From contig DYKG01000001.1 in NCBI GenBank assembly GCA_020722725.1, positions 1 through 64,000 on the forward strand: a stretch of DNA of 64,000 nt, in the 5' to 3' direction. The DNA is from Candidatus Methylomirabilis sp. GTDB taxonomy: Bacteria > Muiribacteriota > Ozemobacteria > Ozemobacterales > Ozemobacteraceae. Shown one piece after another: positions 35,870 to 45,832 of this stretch (the stretch's first letter is position 1; every line of letters starts with the position of its first letter). Both the position numbers and the translations under genes were made by a program. The notes below the pieces were generated by a model that made no database searches, had not been told where the DNA came from, and worked only from the letters and a program-made list of their open reading frames with translations.

Positions 35870-35895
35870 TCTGCTATCTCCAATCATTTGTGCAA

Positions 35896-38800
35896 TCAGC
35901 GCAACACTGCGATTTTATGCGTGTATTTGGCTTTCTTGTTCCAGTTATCCGGGTCTCTTACCGTAATTTTAGCGAAGTAAACGCCGTTGGCCACGTTTTT
36001 GCCGCCGGTTGACCGCAGATCCCACAATACATCCTGAATCTGCAGAGCGCCGTTAGTGCCGGTTCTGATACTGAGATTGCTGCCGTCAGCAACCTTGTGG
36101 CCGGCTGCGTCGTAGATTTTCACTTCAATTTCGCCCCAATCCACATCGGGCCGGTTGGTGCTGATGCGCAGGTTTGCTCTGTTGCGGGCGGGGTTCGGAT
36201 ACTGGTTCACTTCGTAGATGACCAGCGGTGGCAATACCTGGAACCGGATCGCCGGTGAAGTTGCCTGGTTGCCGGCCTTGTCGGTCAGGCGCAGGCTCAT
36301 GTCATATTCGCCGCCCACCAGATCTTCGGTCGGGGTGAATCTGGCAATCTGACTGCCCGCATCTACCGTTACCGGGTAAGCGCGGTTGTTGAGAATTGCC
36401 ATGGCTTTGGCTGCTTCGAGACCAGAGCCGAATTCGTCAACTTTCCAGATGAAGGTTGGTCTGGGCTCTCTGATCGGCTTTTCCACATCAATTTTGGTTT
36501 CAAGGCTTGCACGCGGAGCCAGAACGTCTTTCATGATTGCAAAGGTGCCTGGTTCGCTGGCGTTGAATTCGATCACGCCATCTTTAAGGCTGTAAGTTAA
36601 CGGTTTCCAGCCCGCACTTACATCGCTTCGGTAGAGGCCGGTTGCGGCGGCAAGCTGATCGGCACTGAGTTTAAATGTCGATTTGATATTGCCGGCAATT
36701 CTTCCCGATGGCAGGTTAATGGTATAAGCAATGCCGACAGGAATAAGTTCGTCAGCACTTCGACCCTCAACCACACTGGCACGCAGCGATGAAACCTGGG
36801 CTTTGGTCAGTTCAGCCAGAACCGAAGGAACGATCATCGATGCAGATGTTTCACCGGTTACCCGGGTAAGCTGTTCGGGAACGATGGCTACCAGACTGTT
36901 TTCCTTGAGAGTTCCCGGTTCGAAAACTGCGGTGAAGTTCTGGTCTGGTGACTGGACCGAAGCTCTAACTGATGCATTTACGAATGCAGTAGAAAAGCTC
37001 ATGTTCGTTGTTCCGGTATTGGTCGAGATGTCGGTGGCAGTTACCTTGACCGTGGCTACACCGGGGTAGTTCATGTCAAGATGTGCGCCGCCGATGAAGA
37101 TGCGGTTGTTCGGCCCGGCATTGAGAACGAGAGATACGGCAGTGCCGCCGCTCTGGGTGATTACTGCGGTCGGGGCCCCGGACAAATCTTCATTTGAACT
37201 TACCACGATGCTGAAGTCAAATTCGTTGGCCGGGTTGCTGAATGCGGTAATTGTAAGAACCGGAGGCGTTATATCCTGACCCTGGAAGGTCACTCTTGCC
37301 AGAGCACTGTCGCTAAGATTGCCGAACAGGTCTTTCACGCCAGAAGCTACAATCGTGTAGTTTTTGGTTTCAACGATGTCGTCGAAGGCGGTTATGGTCA
37401 CCGATTTCAGATCGGCACGCAGGCTTACCGACTCGATAGCGACGGTGTCGGCACCGCTGGTGAGCTGGAAGTTGCCGACCTGCTGTGAACTTACCGCTTC
37501 AACCTGTTCGTCAAATACCAGATTGAATTTTTTCTGTGAATTCAAGCCATCATAGGTAATGGCGCTGATGATCGGGCCAAGAGTGTCGGCGGTGAAGACG
37601 CCGGTATTATTGCCTGAAGTGATCGGGTCATCGTCGATGCTGCGATAACCTGGATTAACAGTGAGTGTGTATTGGGTGTTATGAGTCATTGTGTAAGTCA
37701 GCGGAATTTCGACGGTATTGTCATTTACCACGATCGGGGTCACCGCGCCGATACCTGCCGGTGTTGCCGGTGACAGCGAATAATTGCCGGGGATGCCTGC
37801 ATCGGCCGGATTAACCGTATGACTGAAAGTGACTCGGATGTGATTTTTGTCGATCTGCGCAACGCTGGTAACTTTGAAGGTCGAGTTTACCACTGCGATG
37901 TCTTTGCTGGTGTCGGTCGATTCGTTGCCGGCCAGGTCGATGACGGTCATTTTATAAGTGCCGTCAACCACGGGCTGGTTGGCCGAATCGCGGCCATCCC
38001 ATTCGACTTTGAACGGAGTTGCGGTTTCTTCGAGCAGCAGTTCACGAATCAGCGACGATCCGGCGGTAATTTTCACCAGAGCGGTTCCCGAGCTCACTGA
38101 AATATCATTACTGTCAACTTCAATTCTGAGGCGGGTAACGTTCGGGTTGAACCGGGTTACTTCGTTCCCGTTATCGACCCTGAAGGTTCTGATGCTTACA
38201 ATACTTGGAGCAGTTCGGTCGATGACAATGGTGCCGGTTGCCTGACTGCCGACGCCCAGCGGGCCTGCAATATTGCCGGCGCGGTCAACCACGTTGGCCA
38301 GATATTCGCCGTCGAGCAGGGTGCCTTGCGGGGTGTTTGTATCTTTGCCGTCAAAGCTGATCGTATAGCCGCCGCCGGTAAGGCCGGTGAGCGGGTAAGT
38401 GTCGGTTGAAACACCGACATTGATCAGTCGCATTTTTAGCGAATCGCCTGAAGACGGGCCGAACACGTCGATTTTTGCAAACGAACTTACCAGAGGACTG
38501 AAGTAAGCTTTGTTGTTATAGGTTCTTACGTTGCCGTAGCGCCACAGTGAGGCTTTGGGTGCCAGGCCATCGTAAACGATGCTGCCGCGCTTGCTGGCTT
38601 CATTGCCAGCGTCATCATAAAGGCGCAGCACATATGTTGTCGGGCCAGTCTGGCCAACTAATGAACCGTTGATGACACCGTTCCAGTTCGCTGTTCCGAT
38701 CAACCCTGCGAGATTTACCGGCAGGCTGGCCACTGAAGCGTCGCCCTGGTAAATATGCAGCCACAAACTGCTTGCCAGCGGCGCGGTTTGGAAGTTGATG

Positions 38801-41800
38801 GTGATTGTTGCGATTCCGGACAGAATATAGGGGCTGAACGGCTGATCGATCAAATCACCGGTTGGTGAAGTCTGTTTTGCGGTGGTTGACTGGTAGGTCG
38901 TAACCACATAGTTGTTGATGTTGGGGCCTTTCGATCTGATCTGCAGCTGTGAAGGCAGCTGCACTTCGTTATTGCCGCGGTTTCCGGCTTCGTCATAGCC
39001 GCCTGATACAAAGTAGGTGTAAGTTCCCTGTGCCGTATTGGCGTCAAAGTTCGCCGAGTTGGTGAATCGGGCAGTGGTAGAGCTGATCCATGACTGGAAG
39101 GTGAACGACATGACGGTGTTGAGAGTGTCGCCGAGGCGCAGTTGCGGCTGGAACCCGCTACCTACGCTCTGATCCATGGGCTCGTCAAAGGTAACCTCAA
39201 ACTGGGCGCTATTGGCCGGAGTTATGCCAATGGTGCCGTTGGGAATGGCGGCCAGCGGTGTCGGCTGCTGGTTATCGAGAACCAGCGTGTAGCTGGCGTT
39301 TTTGAAGCCGTTGACCGAGTTGTCTTTATCGGCAAGGTTATAAGACAGTGATGCCGTTTCAATGAAGGTCGCGGCACTGGATGCATCAGAGAAACCGCTT
39401 ACCTGCACGTAACAGGGTCGGCGCTGCAGATTCGAAGACGACAGGTCGCTGTTGTTGGTGAAGCGCGCAACCGTTCTGGTAATACCGCCCTGAACATGGT
39501 CAAGCCAGCCGACGAATGCTGCCGTGTCTTTCGGATTGATCGGGTCATCCTGGGTGAAGAGCTTGAGCACCGGGGTCTTGGTGCGGTCGATGGGAATGTA
39601 GACATCGGCCGACAGAGTTGCGGTTTCGAATGAAACTTCATAGAAGAAGTTGTTGATCGTCTGACCTTTGGCCAGCTGAATCTGCTGGGCCGACAGGGAT
39701 TTTGCCGGAGAAACGGCGAGAGTCTGAATTCTCGGTGCGGCAATTGAACCGGGATAACTGATCGGAATCAGTTCCTGGGCGGTTCCGCCCTGCACCGGGT
39801 ATCTGATGCTGCCGTTGCCCCAAAGATCGATGAAAGCACTTTCAGAACATGCGATGTAGAATTTGCTGGTTCCCCAGCCAAGCATTGTCTTGAGCGCTTC
39901 TGCGGTCAGCGGTATGGTAACGGTATTAGAGGCGTAATCCACGTTGATTGTTTTAAATGCGGTGTAATCAACCATAGTGGCATTCAACGGAATAGAGCCA
40001 TTGGTCAGGTCTGCTTTTGCATAAAGATATATGCGTGACAGATCCACCGGCAGGTCGCGGCTTAACTCGATAGTTTCGGCAAGGTTTTTATACGGATCGG
40101 TATAAAGCCGTGCGCGTCTTTCGGGCGCGGTCTGGAATCCGATCTTGAGCAAAGGAGTAACCCCGGTCAGGTCAAGAGCTGCGCTCTGAATCGAGAACTG
40201 ACTGTTGAGCGGAATCAGCGTTCCAGGAGTGGCAACATTGTAATCGATGGGAACGATGCGGTTGCCATCGAAATCTCTGATCAACGGAGCCGGATCAGCC
40301 GGATCAGGCGGTTCATATTCGCTGCCGCTGATCTGCATGTGGAACCGGGCACCGACTCTGGTATAGTTGAGTGCGATCCAGTCCTGCGCCTGCTGTGAAA
40401 GCCTGATTCTAAGTCTTCTGGTGGTGTCGAGTCCGACTACAGTGTCTGGAGCCGCAGTGGTGATAAAGCGGTAACGGTTTGCGTAAGTGTCAGAAGGATT
40501 GCCGCGATTTTTCCAGATTGCCAGATTGCGCAGGCTGGTATCGTTTATCGACAGCGGGTCCATGTCTTTATCGAATTCGAGATAGAGAAATTCTTTCTCA
40601 GAAGGCACATTGGCGTTGTAATAACCGGTTACCAGTCTTGGTCTGGTGGTATAAACGGTTGGAATATTAACCGGGAAAGTTGCGAGCGTTCTTGCCAGCG
40701 GTCTGAGCCAGTTGCCTGCCTCGTCGAGGGCGATCGGGTCGTAAGTGTTGACCGTTGCTTCGCCGGTGGTGGTATTGTGTGCAATTGAGATGTAGAGGTT
40801 TGTCTGACCCCAGTCAGAAACAATCGCTTTGGTACCTGATGAGAGCTGAATGTTGATGCGATTGGCGGCATAGGTTTCAAGAACGAAATCATTGACCGGA
40901 TCCAGGGAAGTAGCACCGCCGGGAACCTGAACATCTGCGTGGTCAATGGTTTTGCCAAGCCGAACCAGATCAAGGTTGGCCTGAAGAAGCGTCGGTTCGA
41001 TCGGTTCATTGAAGTCCAGAGTAAGAATATTGCCGCTGTAATTGGCCATGGTCAGGTAGGGTCTGGTGGTGTCAATCGCCAGTTCGTGGTCAACCCAGGC
41101 TGTATTGCCTGCACCATCGCGAACGTAGATTCTGAAGGTTCGGGTCGCCAGATCGAAGGTGTTGGTTGCCAGATCGAGGGGCAGCGAGTAAGCCGTCAGC
41201 GGGTTCTGAATCTGGGTAAGCTTATAGGTTGAGGTGCCGTCGATCGGCGTGAAATCTACATAAGCCATGCCGTTGCCGGTGATGTCACCGGTATTGGTCA
41301 CGCTGATCGAAGCTACAATGCCGTCAGGCGCAACACCATCGCCATCGGCAGAGCGGTAGCCATCGCCAACATTGGCTATCCAGTCATTCTGATTGCGGTT
41401 TTCCACACGCAACTGTGAATCTGTTATGACCGGGGGATCGTTATCAACGGTGAAAGTTGCCATCTTTAGAGGGCTTTGAGTAAAGTTCTGGGCGTCATCA
41501 GACACGATGACACGGTAGCGCGGCGTTTCGTTGTTCAACGCGGGCCAGCCAGTCAGGGTGGTAGTAGCGACTCTGAACATGCCTTCCCAGACTTTGGTGC
41601 CGGGTATCTGATGAATCGGTGTCTGGAATATTTCGGTTACATTGTCTGAACGATAAAGAATTGCAGTGGCAGAACCGGGGTCATCAAATTTGTTGATTTC
41701 AGTTCTGACATAGAGCAGGTCATTGATATTGATCGCATTCGAAGCAACGTTGTCATTGTTTTCGTCGAGGACTGCCAGAATGACATTTTGCGGGTCTGGC

Positions 41801-44800
41801 AGCAGAGTGTCGATACCGAATGGATTGTCAGGATCACACTGCATGGTGGTCGAGGCAAGCACAATCGAAGATGCATCGGGATGCAACACTCTTACGCCAA
41901 AGCTGGCGACATTTGCATCGACTCCGCCGGCGCTCACGGTAAAGGTGTCGCGATATACATAGTTGCCCGCCCCACTGATCGGGAAAGGCTGGAATGTCAG
42001 CGGTGTCCAGTAAGTTCGCATGTCACCGTCATTGTAAGCGGTATTTGAATCATCTGCCGCCGAGTTTATCAAGCTTCGAATGTCGGCAAGCACGGTTGCA
42101 GCCGGAGAATTGTCGATGTTATACAACGAAGTGAGAACAACGGTAAGAGTTACCTGATCACCGGGATTGGCGATGCGGTTCTGTTCCAATGCCGGCACTG
42201 AATCGAGGCTGAGGTCAGCTCTGGTCTGTGGGAAAGGAGCAAAGGACGGGGTTTTAGACAGAAATCTTATCGAGTTGGTATAACCGTACTTCATGTTGCC
42301 TGAGGCATCGTAAGCTAGAATGGTCAGAGAGCCGACGGTTCCAAGCCCTTCGGGAATTGTCCATTCATAGACGTATTCGCCCAGCACTGGCGGCGGGAAC
42401 AAGGTCGGACCCGGGGGGGTAAGGCCGTTGGCAAGATAAAGATTGGTGAAATCGATCATCGGCAGAATGCCATCATTGTTGGTCACTCTAAGTCTGATTT
42501 GAATTACATCGTTGAGATTTGCTTCGTTCAGTCGGCCCTGATCGACTTTGAAAGCGATCGGGTAAATTTCCAGCTTGGGCGGGCGGTTATCGATGCGCAC
42601 CTGGTTGGAGGTGGTTGATACCATTTCGTTGCCGTTAACGTCGGTGAGCTTGATGGTGAAAGCAACCTGTTCGTCGTTGGTTGTGCCTTCAATCGGCATA
42701 TAATCGTCAGTTGCGCGCCATCCGGTAGCGGTGACCGACCATGGAACCTGGCGGGCGGTTTCGTTGATGCCGAGCTTGGTCAAATCGATGGTCATGGTGC
42801 CCATGTCGCCGGTATTGCCCTGAATATCGACCTCGAGCCTTACCACATCGGTTGCAACACTCGGATATGTTGTGTAAACCCCGTCGAGATCGACGATCGT
42901 GTTGCTGTTGTTATCGAAAACCTGGGTCATTGTGTTGGCAGCTATGGTTAGCGGCTTGTTATCGACAAACAGCGACTCGGTGGTGCCGAGTACCCGGTTG
43001 CCGGCATTGTCAGTCAGCTCAACTACCAGTGCAATGTTTTCACCATCAGTGGTGCCTGCTATAACTGTATGTGTGTAGCCATAAATGCCGTCATTGGCGA
43101 GATTGTCGTTGTTAGCACCGTCGTCGTAAAGAATCTGGGCAGAATTGCCGCCGAGACTGGTCAGGTTGACCACCGGCGTGCCGCCATCTACTCTTGTCAG
43201 ATCAGCTTTTGCCGTAATCGTTACTTTATCGCCGACGTTCACAACGCCGGTTTTGCCTTTTAGTTCCTGAACGGTGGCTGAGGCATACATGATTACCGGC
43301 GGGCGGCAATCAACTTCAAATGTTCCTGAGAGTGAATTCATCGTATTGCCGGCTTTGTCTGAAACAATGGCGCGGAAAACGTAACTGGTGCTTTCCATGG
43401 CTGCTTCAATACAGTCATGAACCAGATAATAGCGCAGCAGAACCGGGTCGTAGTTCATTACGTATGAACTGCTGCCGCCGACATAGGAAAGGTCGATGGT
43501 ACAGGTTCCAGAATCCTGGTCGGGCACTGGAACGATGATTTCCAGTCGGTCACCTATGTTAACTACGCCTGATTTGTTGAGGTCGGTCATGTAATTGATC
43601 GCCATCGGGCCCACATCAGGTTTTTTGTTGTCGAGATGAACCATGATATTGCCTGAAATTGCATTCCCGGCGTTATCTTCACCTCTGAACGCGAAATAGT
43701 GGTCATCATTCAGGTCGCCTTCAGGAATATCGATTGATGCTGTATATGAACCAACTCCGTCATAGATGAGATCAAGTGGAGCGGTCTGGCCAATCTCGGT
43801 AAGGGTAACCTTGACTGTTTCGCCATCATGAATTGCAGCTCCTGAGCTGGCAAGTTGAACGAAGAAGGTAACCCGGTCATCGATTCTTACATAAGGGTGC
43901 GAAGCCGAGATTGCCGGTGAAGACGTATATCTGCTTCCCATCAGTTTGGGAATTTCGTTGTCAATGTTGATGCTGTTGGCTACCGTGTAAACAGTGTTTC
44001 CCGCATCATCGGCCGCATAAATGGTGAATGAAACGCTCTGATCATAGGTAGTTCCGTTAGTCGGATCACCTACCGTATGATCGAGGCGGTAAGTCGTTCC
44101 TGAATAAGGTGAAAGGGTGCTGCTTGCAGTGCCGCCGATTCTTTCAAAGTTTGTCCAGATTGATCCACCGTCGATGCCGGTCAGGTTGGCTTGAATGGCG
44201 ATCTGATCGCCATGCCTGGCGGTCTGGCTTGGGCGACTGATGTTCTGAATCTGCCCGGCGCTGATAATCGGAGGTGTGTTATCGACATAGACGATCGGCA
44301 GAACTACCTGGCTGATCGTATTGCCTGCCGTATCTTTCGCAGTTACGGTAAATGCCCGGGGTGTGGTGTTTTCGGAGGTGTATTGATGAATGTCATACCA
44401 GAGTTCAAAAGTTGTGGTTGCGCTGTTGTTGAAAGGAATAATCTGGTTGGCGACTCCACCGATACCGGTTAAGTCAACGGTAATGGTAACGTCGGCCGTA
44501 ATGCTTGAAAGGTTGCCGTAGAAATGCAGCTGGTCGCCGATAATCGCGATGTTGTCGCCGATCAGACCGCCTTGTTCGCTAATTGCTACGCCGAAAGGCA
44601 GCGAAAATTCAGGAGGCATGTTATCGAGAGCCAGAGGATTGGAGGTTCCCGGTGAACTTTCGTTGCCCACATCGTCAGTGGCACGAACTTCGAAAGTTAC
44701 GAAGTTGCTCTGAATATCAGGCACATCGGCCAGATAATAATCGTATTGGAAAGTGGCTTCGCTGCCGATTGCGCCGGCAGTCCTGATCATGGTGATTCCG

Positions 44801-45669
44801 GCCGGGAAAAGAACCGGATGGAAAACCCTGACTTCATCGTAGTCGTATTTATCGATTACGGCTTGAATTCTGATTGTGTCGCCTGAAGTGACCCATGTTT
44901 TGCCAGTGGTCATGTTTATTGCGGTTACTGACTGAATTTTAGGTTCGATGGTGTCATAGTTAACTGAAAGATCCCAGCTGCGGCTGTTGCCAGCGTCGTC
45001 GGTAGCTGAAACGGTAAGGCCGACCGCAGTTCCTTCACGATTGTTCGGGAAAGTAAGAGAAAGCTGATAAACCGGTGATGAATCGGGGCCGCCTACGCGT
45101 GAGAAAATGTGGCTTGCGCCCAGACCGATATTGGTAAGGTTGGCACGGGGAATATCGCTGTCGAGGGCACTGTTCATCGTGATATCGAGCTGAATGTTGT
45201 CGCCGATTTTGAAAAAGCTGCTGGTGCCGGTGCCACCGGTCACGCTCGGGCCGTATTGTGAGAAGGGTCTTCTATTGTCTATCAGCAGGCTACCGCCAAC
45301 CCGCACGCCGTCTTCATCGACGAACTGAAATGACTGAGTGGTGTTGTTTTCTACGTTACCGGGAGAAACCGTCAGGAAAGCAGAGTAAAAGTTTCCAGCA
45401 ATGTTAGGCAGAGCAAAATAGGGGTTGCCGAACTGACTGAGATTGACAAACGGGTATTGACTTGTATCTGCAGTGGTAGATCGGCAGCTGAAAGTGATAG
45501 TGTCGCCAATACCGGCAATACCATCGCCGTTCAGGTCTGATGAAATGACGGCAACCTGGTTCGAGACCACCGCCCAGCCTGCGGTAACTGTACCTAATAA
45601 CAGGTAAAATACGAGAATGCTTCGAAATACCCGATTTAAAAATCTTCTGTCTGCCTTTTTGTTTGCCAT
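35896..45669 (-). CDS. Giant secreted Ig-like repeat protein B
   Basis: A 3257-residue exported protein, signal peptide to about residue 33. The first 1300 residues are about ten Ig-like modules of 110-130 residues, each with a GD-x-(I/V) strand, a D-x-(A/V)-GN element and a closing DN-x-x-P. The middle part (about 1500-2700) has modules like SbsA/Big_5 Ig-like domains (VTFDEPMD). A 100-residue block near 2840-3050 (FEPGTLKE) precedes a last Ig-like domain. The final 100 residues form a FlgD-like or type IX-sorting-like domain (YPNPARN, IYDAAGHKV, GVYFAKITV, ending IAVLR). It should be a very long surface fibre or adhesin. It is paralogous to 46595-59719. Confidence 0.85.
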   Translation of the reverse strand: MANKKADRRFLNRVFRSILVFYLLLGTVTAGWAVVSNQVAVISSDLNGDGIAGIGDTITFSCRSTTADTSQYPFVNLSQFGNPYFALPNIAGNFYSAFLTVSPGNVENNTTQSFQFVDEDGVRVGGSLLIDNRRPFSQYGPSVTGGTGTSSFFKIGDNIQLDITMNSALDSDIPRANLTNIGLGASHIFSRVGGPDSSPVYQLSLTFPNNREGTAVGLTVSATDDAGNSRSWDLSVNYDTIEPKIQSVTAINMTTGKTWVTSGDTIRIQAVIDKYDYDEVRVFHPVLFPAGITMIRTAGAIGSEATFQYDYYLADVPDIQSNFVTFEVRATDDVGNESSPGTSNPLALDNMPPEFSLPFGVAISEQGGLIGDNIAIIGDQLHFYGNLSSITADVTITVDLTGIGGVANQIIPFNNSATTTFELWYDIHQYTSENTTPRAFTVTAKDTAGNTISQVVLPIVYVDNTPPIISAGQIQNISRPSQTARHGDQIAIQANLTGIDGGSIWTNFERIGGTASSTLSPYSGTTYRLDHTVGDPTNGTTYDQSVSFTIYAADDAGNTVYTVANSINIDNEIPKLMGSRYTSSPAISASHPYVRIDDRVTFFVQLASSGAAIHDGETVKVTLTEIGQTAPLDLIYDGVGSYTASIDIPEGDLNDDHYFAFRGEDNAGNAISGNIMVHLDNKKPDVGPMAINYMTDLNKSGVVNIGDRLEIIVPVPDQDSGTCTIDLSYVGGSSSYVMNYDPVLLRYYLVHDCIEAAMESTSYVFRAIVSDKAGNTMNSLSGTFEVDCRPPVIMYASATVQELKGKTGVVNVGDKVTITAKADLTRVDGGTPVVNLTSLGGNSAQILYDDGANNDNLANDGIYGYTHTVIAGTTDGENIALVVELTDNAGNRVLGTTESLFVDNKPLTIAANTMTQVFDNNSNTIVDLDGVYTTYPSVATDVVRLEVDIQGNTGDMGTMTIDLTKLGINETARQVPWSVTATGWRATDDYMPIEGTTNDEQVAFTIKLTDVNGNEMVSTTSNQVRIDNRPPKLEIYPIAFKVDQGRLNEANLNDVIQIRLRVTNNDGILPMIDFTNLYLANGLTPPGPTLFPPPVLGEYVYEWTIPEGLGTVGSLTILAYDASGNMKYGYTNSIRFLSKTPSFAPFPQTRADLSLDSVPALEQNRIANPGDQVTLTVVLTSLYNIDNSPAATVLADIRSLINSAADDSNTAYNDGDMRTYWTPLTFQPFPISGAGNYVYRDTFTVSAGGVDANVASFGVRVLHPDASSIVLASTTMQCDPDNPFGIDTLLPDPQNVILAVLDENNDNVASNAININDLLYVRTEINKFDDPGSATAILYRSDNVTEIFQTPIHQIPGTKVWEGMFRVATTTLTGWPALNNETPRYRVIVSDDAQNFTQSPLKMATFTVDNDPPVITDSQLRVENRNQNDWIANVGDGYRSADGDGVAPDGIVASISVTNTGDITGNGMAYVDFTPIDGTSTYKLTQIQNPLTAYSLPLDLATNTFDLATRTFRIYVRDGAGNTAWVDHELAIDTTRPYLTMANYSGNILTLDFNEPIEPTLLQANLDLVRLGKTIDHADVQVPGGATSLDPVNDFVLETYAANRINIQLSSGTKAIVSDWGQTNLYISIAHNTTTGEATVNTYDPIALDEAGNWLRPLARTLATFPVNIPTVYTTRPRLVTGYYNANVPSEKEFLYLEFDKDMDPLSINDTSLRNLAIWKNRGNPSDTYANRYRFITTAAPDTVVGLDTTRRLRIRLSQQAQDWIALNYTRVGARFHMQISGSEYEPPDPADPAPLIRDFDGNRIVPIDYNVATPGTLIPLNSQFSIQSAALDLTGVTPLLKIGFQTAPERRARLYTDPYKNLAETIELSRDLPVDLSRIYLYAKADLTNGSIPLNATMVDYTAFKTINVDYASNTVTIPLTAEALKTMLGWGTSKFYIACSESAFIDLWGNGSIRYPVQGGTAQELIPISYPGSIAAPRIQTLAVSPAKSLSAQQIQLAKGQTINNFFYEVSFETATLSADVYIPIDRTKTPVLKLFTQDDPINPKDTAAFVGWLDHVQGGITRTVARFTNNSDLSSSNLQRRPCYVQVSGFSDASSAATFIETASLSYNLADKDNSVNGFKNASYTLVLDNQQPTPLAAIPNGTIGITPANSAQFEVTFDEPMDQSVGSGFQPQLRLGDTLNTVMSFTFQSWISSTTARFTNSANFDANTAQGTYTYFVSGGYDEAGNRGNNEVQLPSQLQIRSKGPNINNYVVTTYQSTTAKQTSPTGDLIDQPFSPYILSGIATITINFQTAPLASSLWLHIYQGDASVASLPVNLAGLIGTANWNGVINGSLVGQTGPTTYVLRLYDDAGNEASKRGSIVYDGLAPKASLWRYGNVRTYNNKAYFSPLVSSFAKIDVFGPSSGDSLKMRLINVGVSTDTYPLTGLTGGGYTISFDGKDTNTPQGTLLDGEYLANVVDRAGNIAGPLGVGSQATGTIVIDRTAPSIVSIRTFRVDNGNEVTRFNPNVTRLRIEVDSNDISVSSGTALVKITAGSSLIRELLLEETATPFKVEWDGRDSANQPVVDGTYKMTVIDLAGNESTDTSKDIAVVNSTFKVTSVAQIDKNHIRVTFSHTVNPADAGIPGNYSLSPATPAGIGAVTPIVVNDNTVEIPLTYTMTHNTQYTLTVNPGYRSIDDDPITSGNNTGVFTADTLGPIISAITYDGLNSQKKFNLVFDEQVEAVSSQQVGNFQLTSGADTVAIESVSLRADLKSVTITAFDDIVETKNYTIVASGVKDLFGNLSDSALARVTFQGQDITPPVLTITAFSNPANEFDFSIVVSSNEDLSGAPTAVITQSGGTAVSLVLNAGPNNRIFIGGAHLDMNYPGVATVKVTATDISTNTGTTNMSFSTAFVNASVRASVQSPDQNFTAVFEPGTLKENSLVAIVPEQLTRVTGETSASMIVPSVLAELTKAQVSSLRASVVEGRSADELIPVGIAYTINLPSGRIAGNIKSTFKLSADQLAAATGLYRSDVSAGWKPLTYSLKDGVIEFNASEPGTFAIMKDVLAPRASLETKIDVEKPIREPRPTFIWKVDEFGSGLEAAKAMAILNNRAYPVTVDAGSQIARFTPTEDLVGGEYDMSLRLTDKAGNQATSPAIRFQVLPPLVIYEVNQYPNPARNRANLRISTNRPDVDWGEIEVKIYDAAGHKVADGSNLSIRTGTNGALQIQDVLWDLRSTGGKNVANGVYFAKITVRDPDNWNKKAKYTHKIAVLR

Positions 45670-45696
45670 TTAAATGGTTCCTCCGCGGTAGTGGAA

Positions 45697-45718
45697 CTGA
45701 TAGTTTTCGACTATTCAG
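45697..45718. repeat. Inverted repeat in the leader of giant protein B
   Basis: CTGATAGT (45697-45704) and ACTATTCAG (45710-45718) pair with one bulged base around TTTCG. It lies 28-49 bases before the ATG of the giant gene and could form an RNA hairpin or an operator. Confidence 0.35.
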
Positions 45719-45757
45719 TTAGTTAATCGACACTTTAAAGAGAAACCCGTAGTGAAA

Positions 45758-45800
45758 AAGAAAAAAATGCCGGGGCGCTGTTTTAGCTGCCCCGGCTTTT
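45758..45800 (-). terminator. Intrinsic terminator between the two giant-protein cassettes
   Basis: Perfect 8-bp arms GCCGGGGC (45769-45776) and GCCCCGGC (45789-45796) are followed on the minus strand by ATTTTTTT (45761-45768). It lies 36 bases after the lipoprotein A stop, so giant protein B needs its own promoter or read-through. No clear promoter was found in the 88 bases that remain. Confidence 0.85.
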
Positions 45801-45832
45801 CCCTGTAACTCCCCTTCAATGGGGTATATTCG

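Noticed and set aside
45730-45737. TAAAGTGT on the minus strand before giant protein B as a sigma-28 -35 box
   Set aside because: It matches seven of eight -35 positions, but no GCCGATAA-like sequence follows at 10-12 bases.
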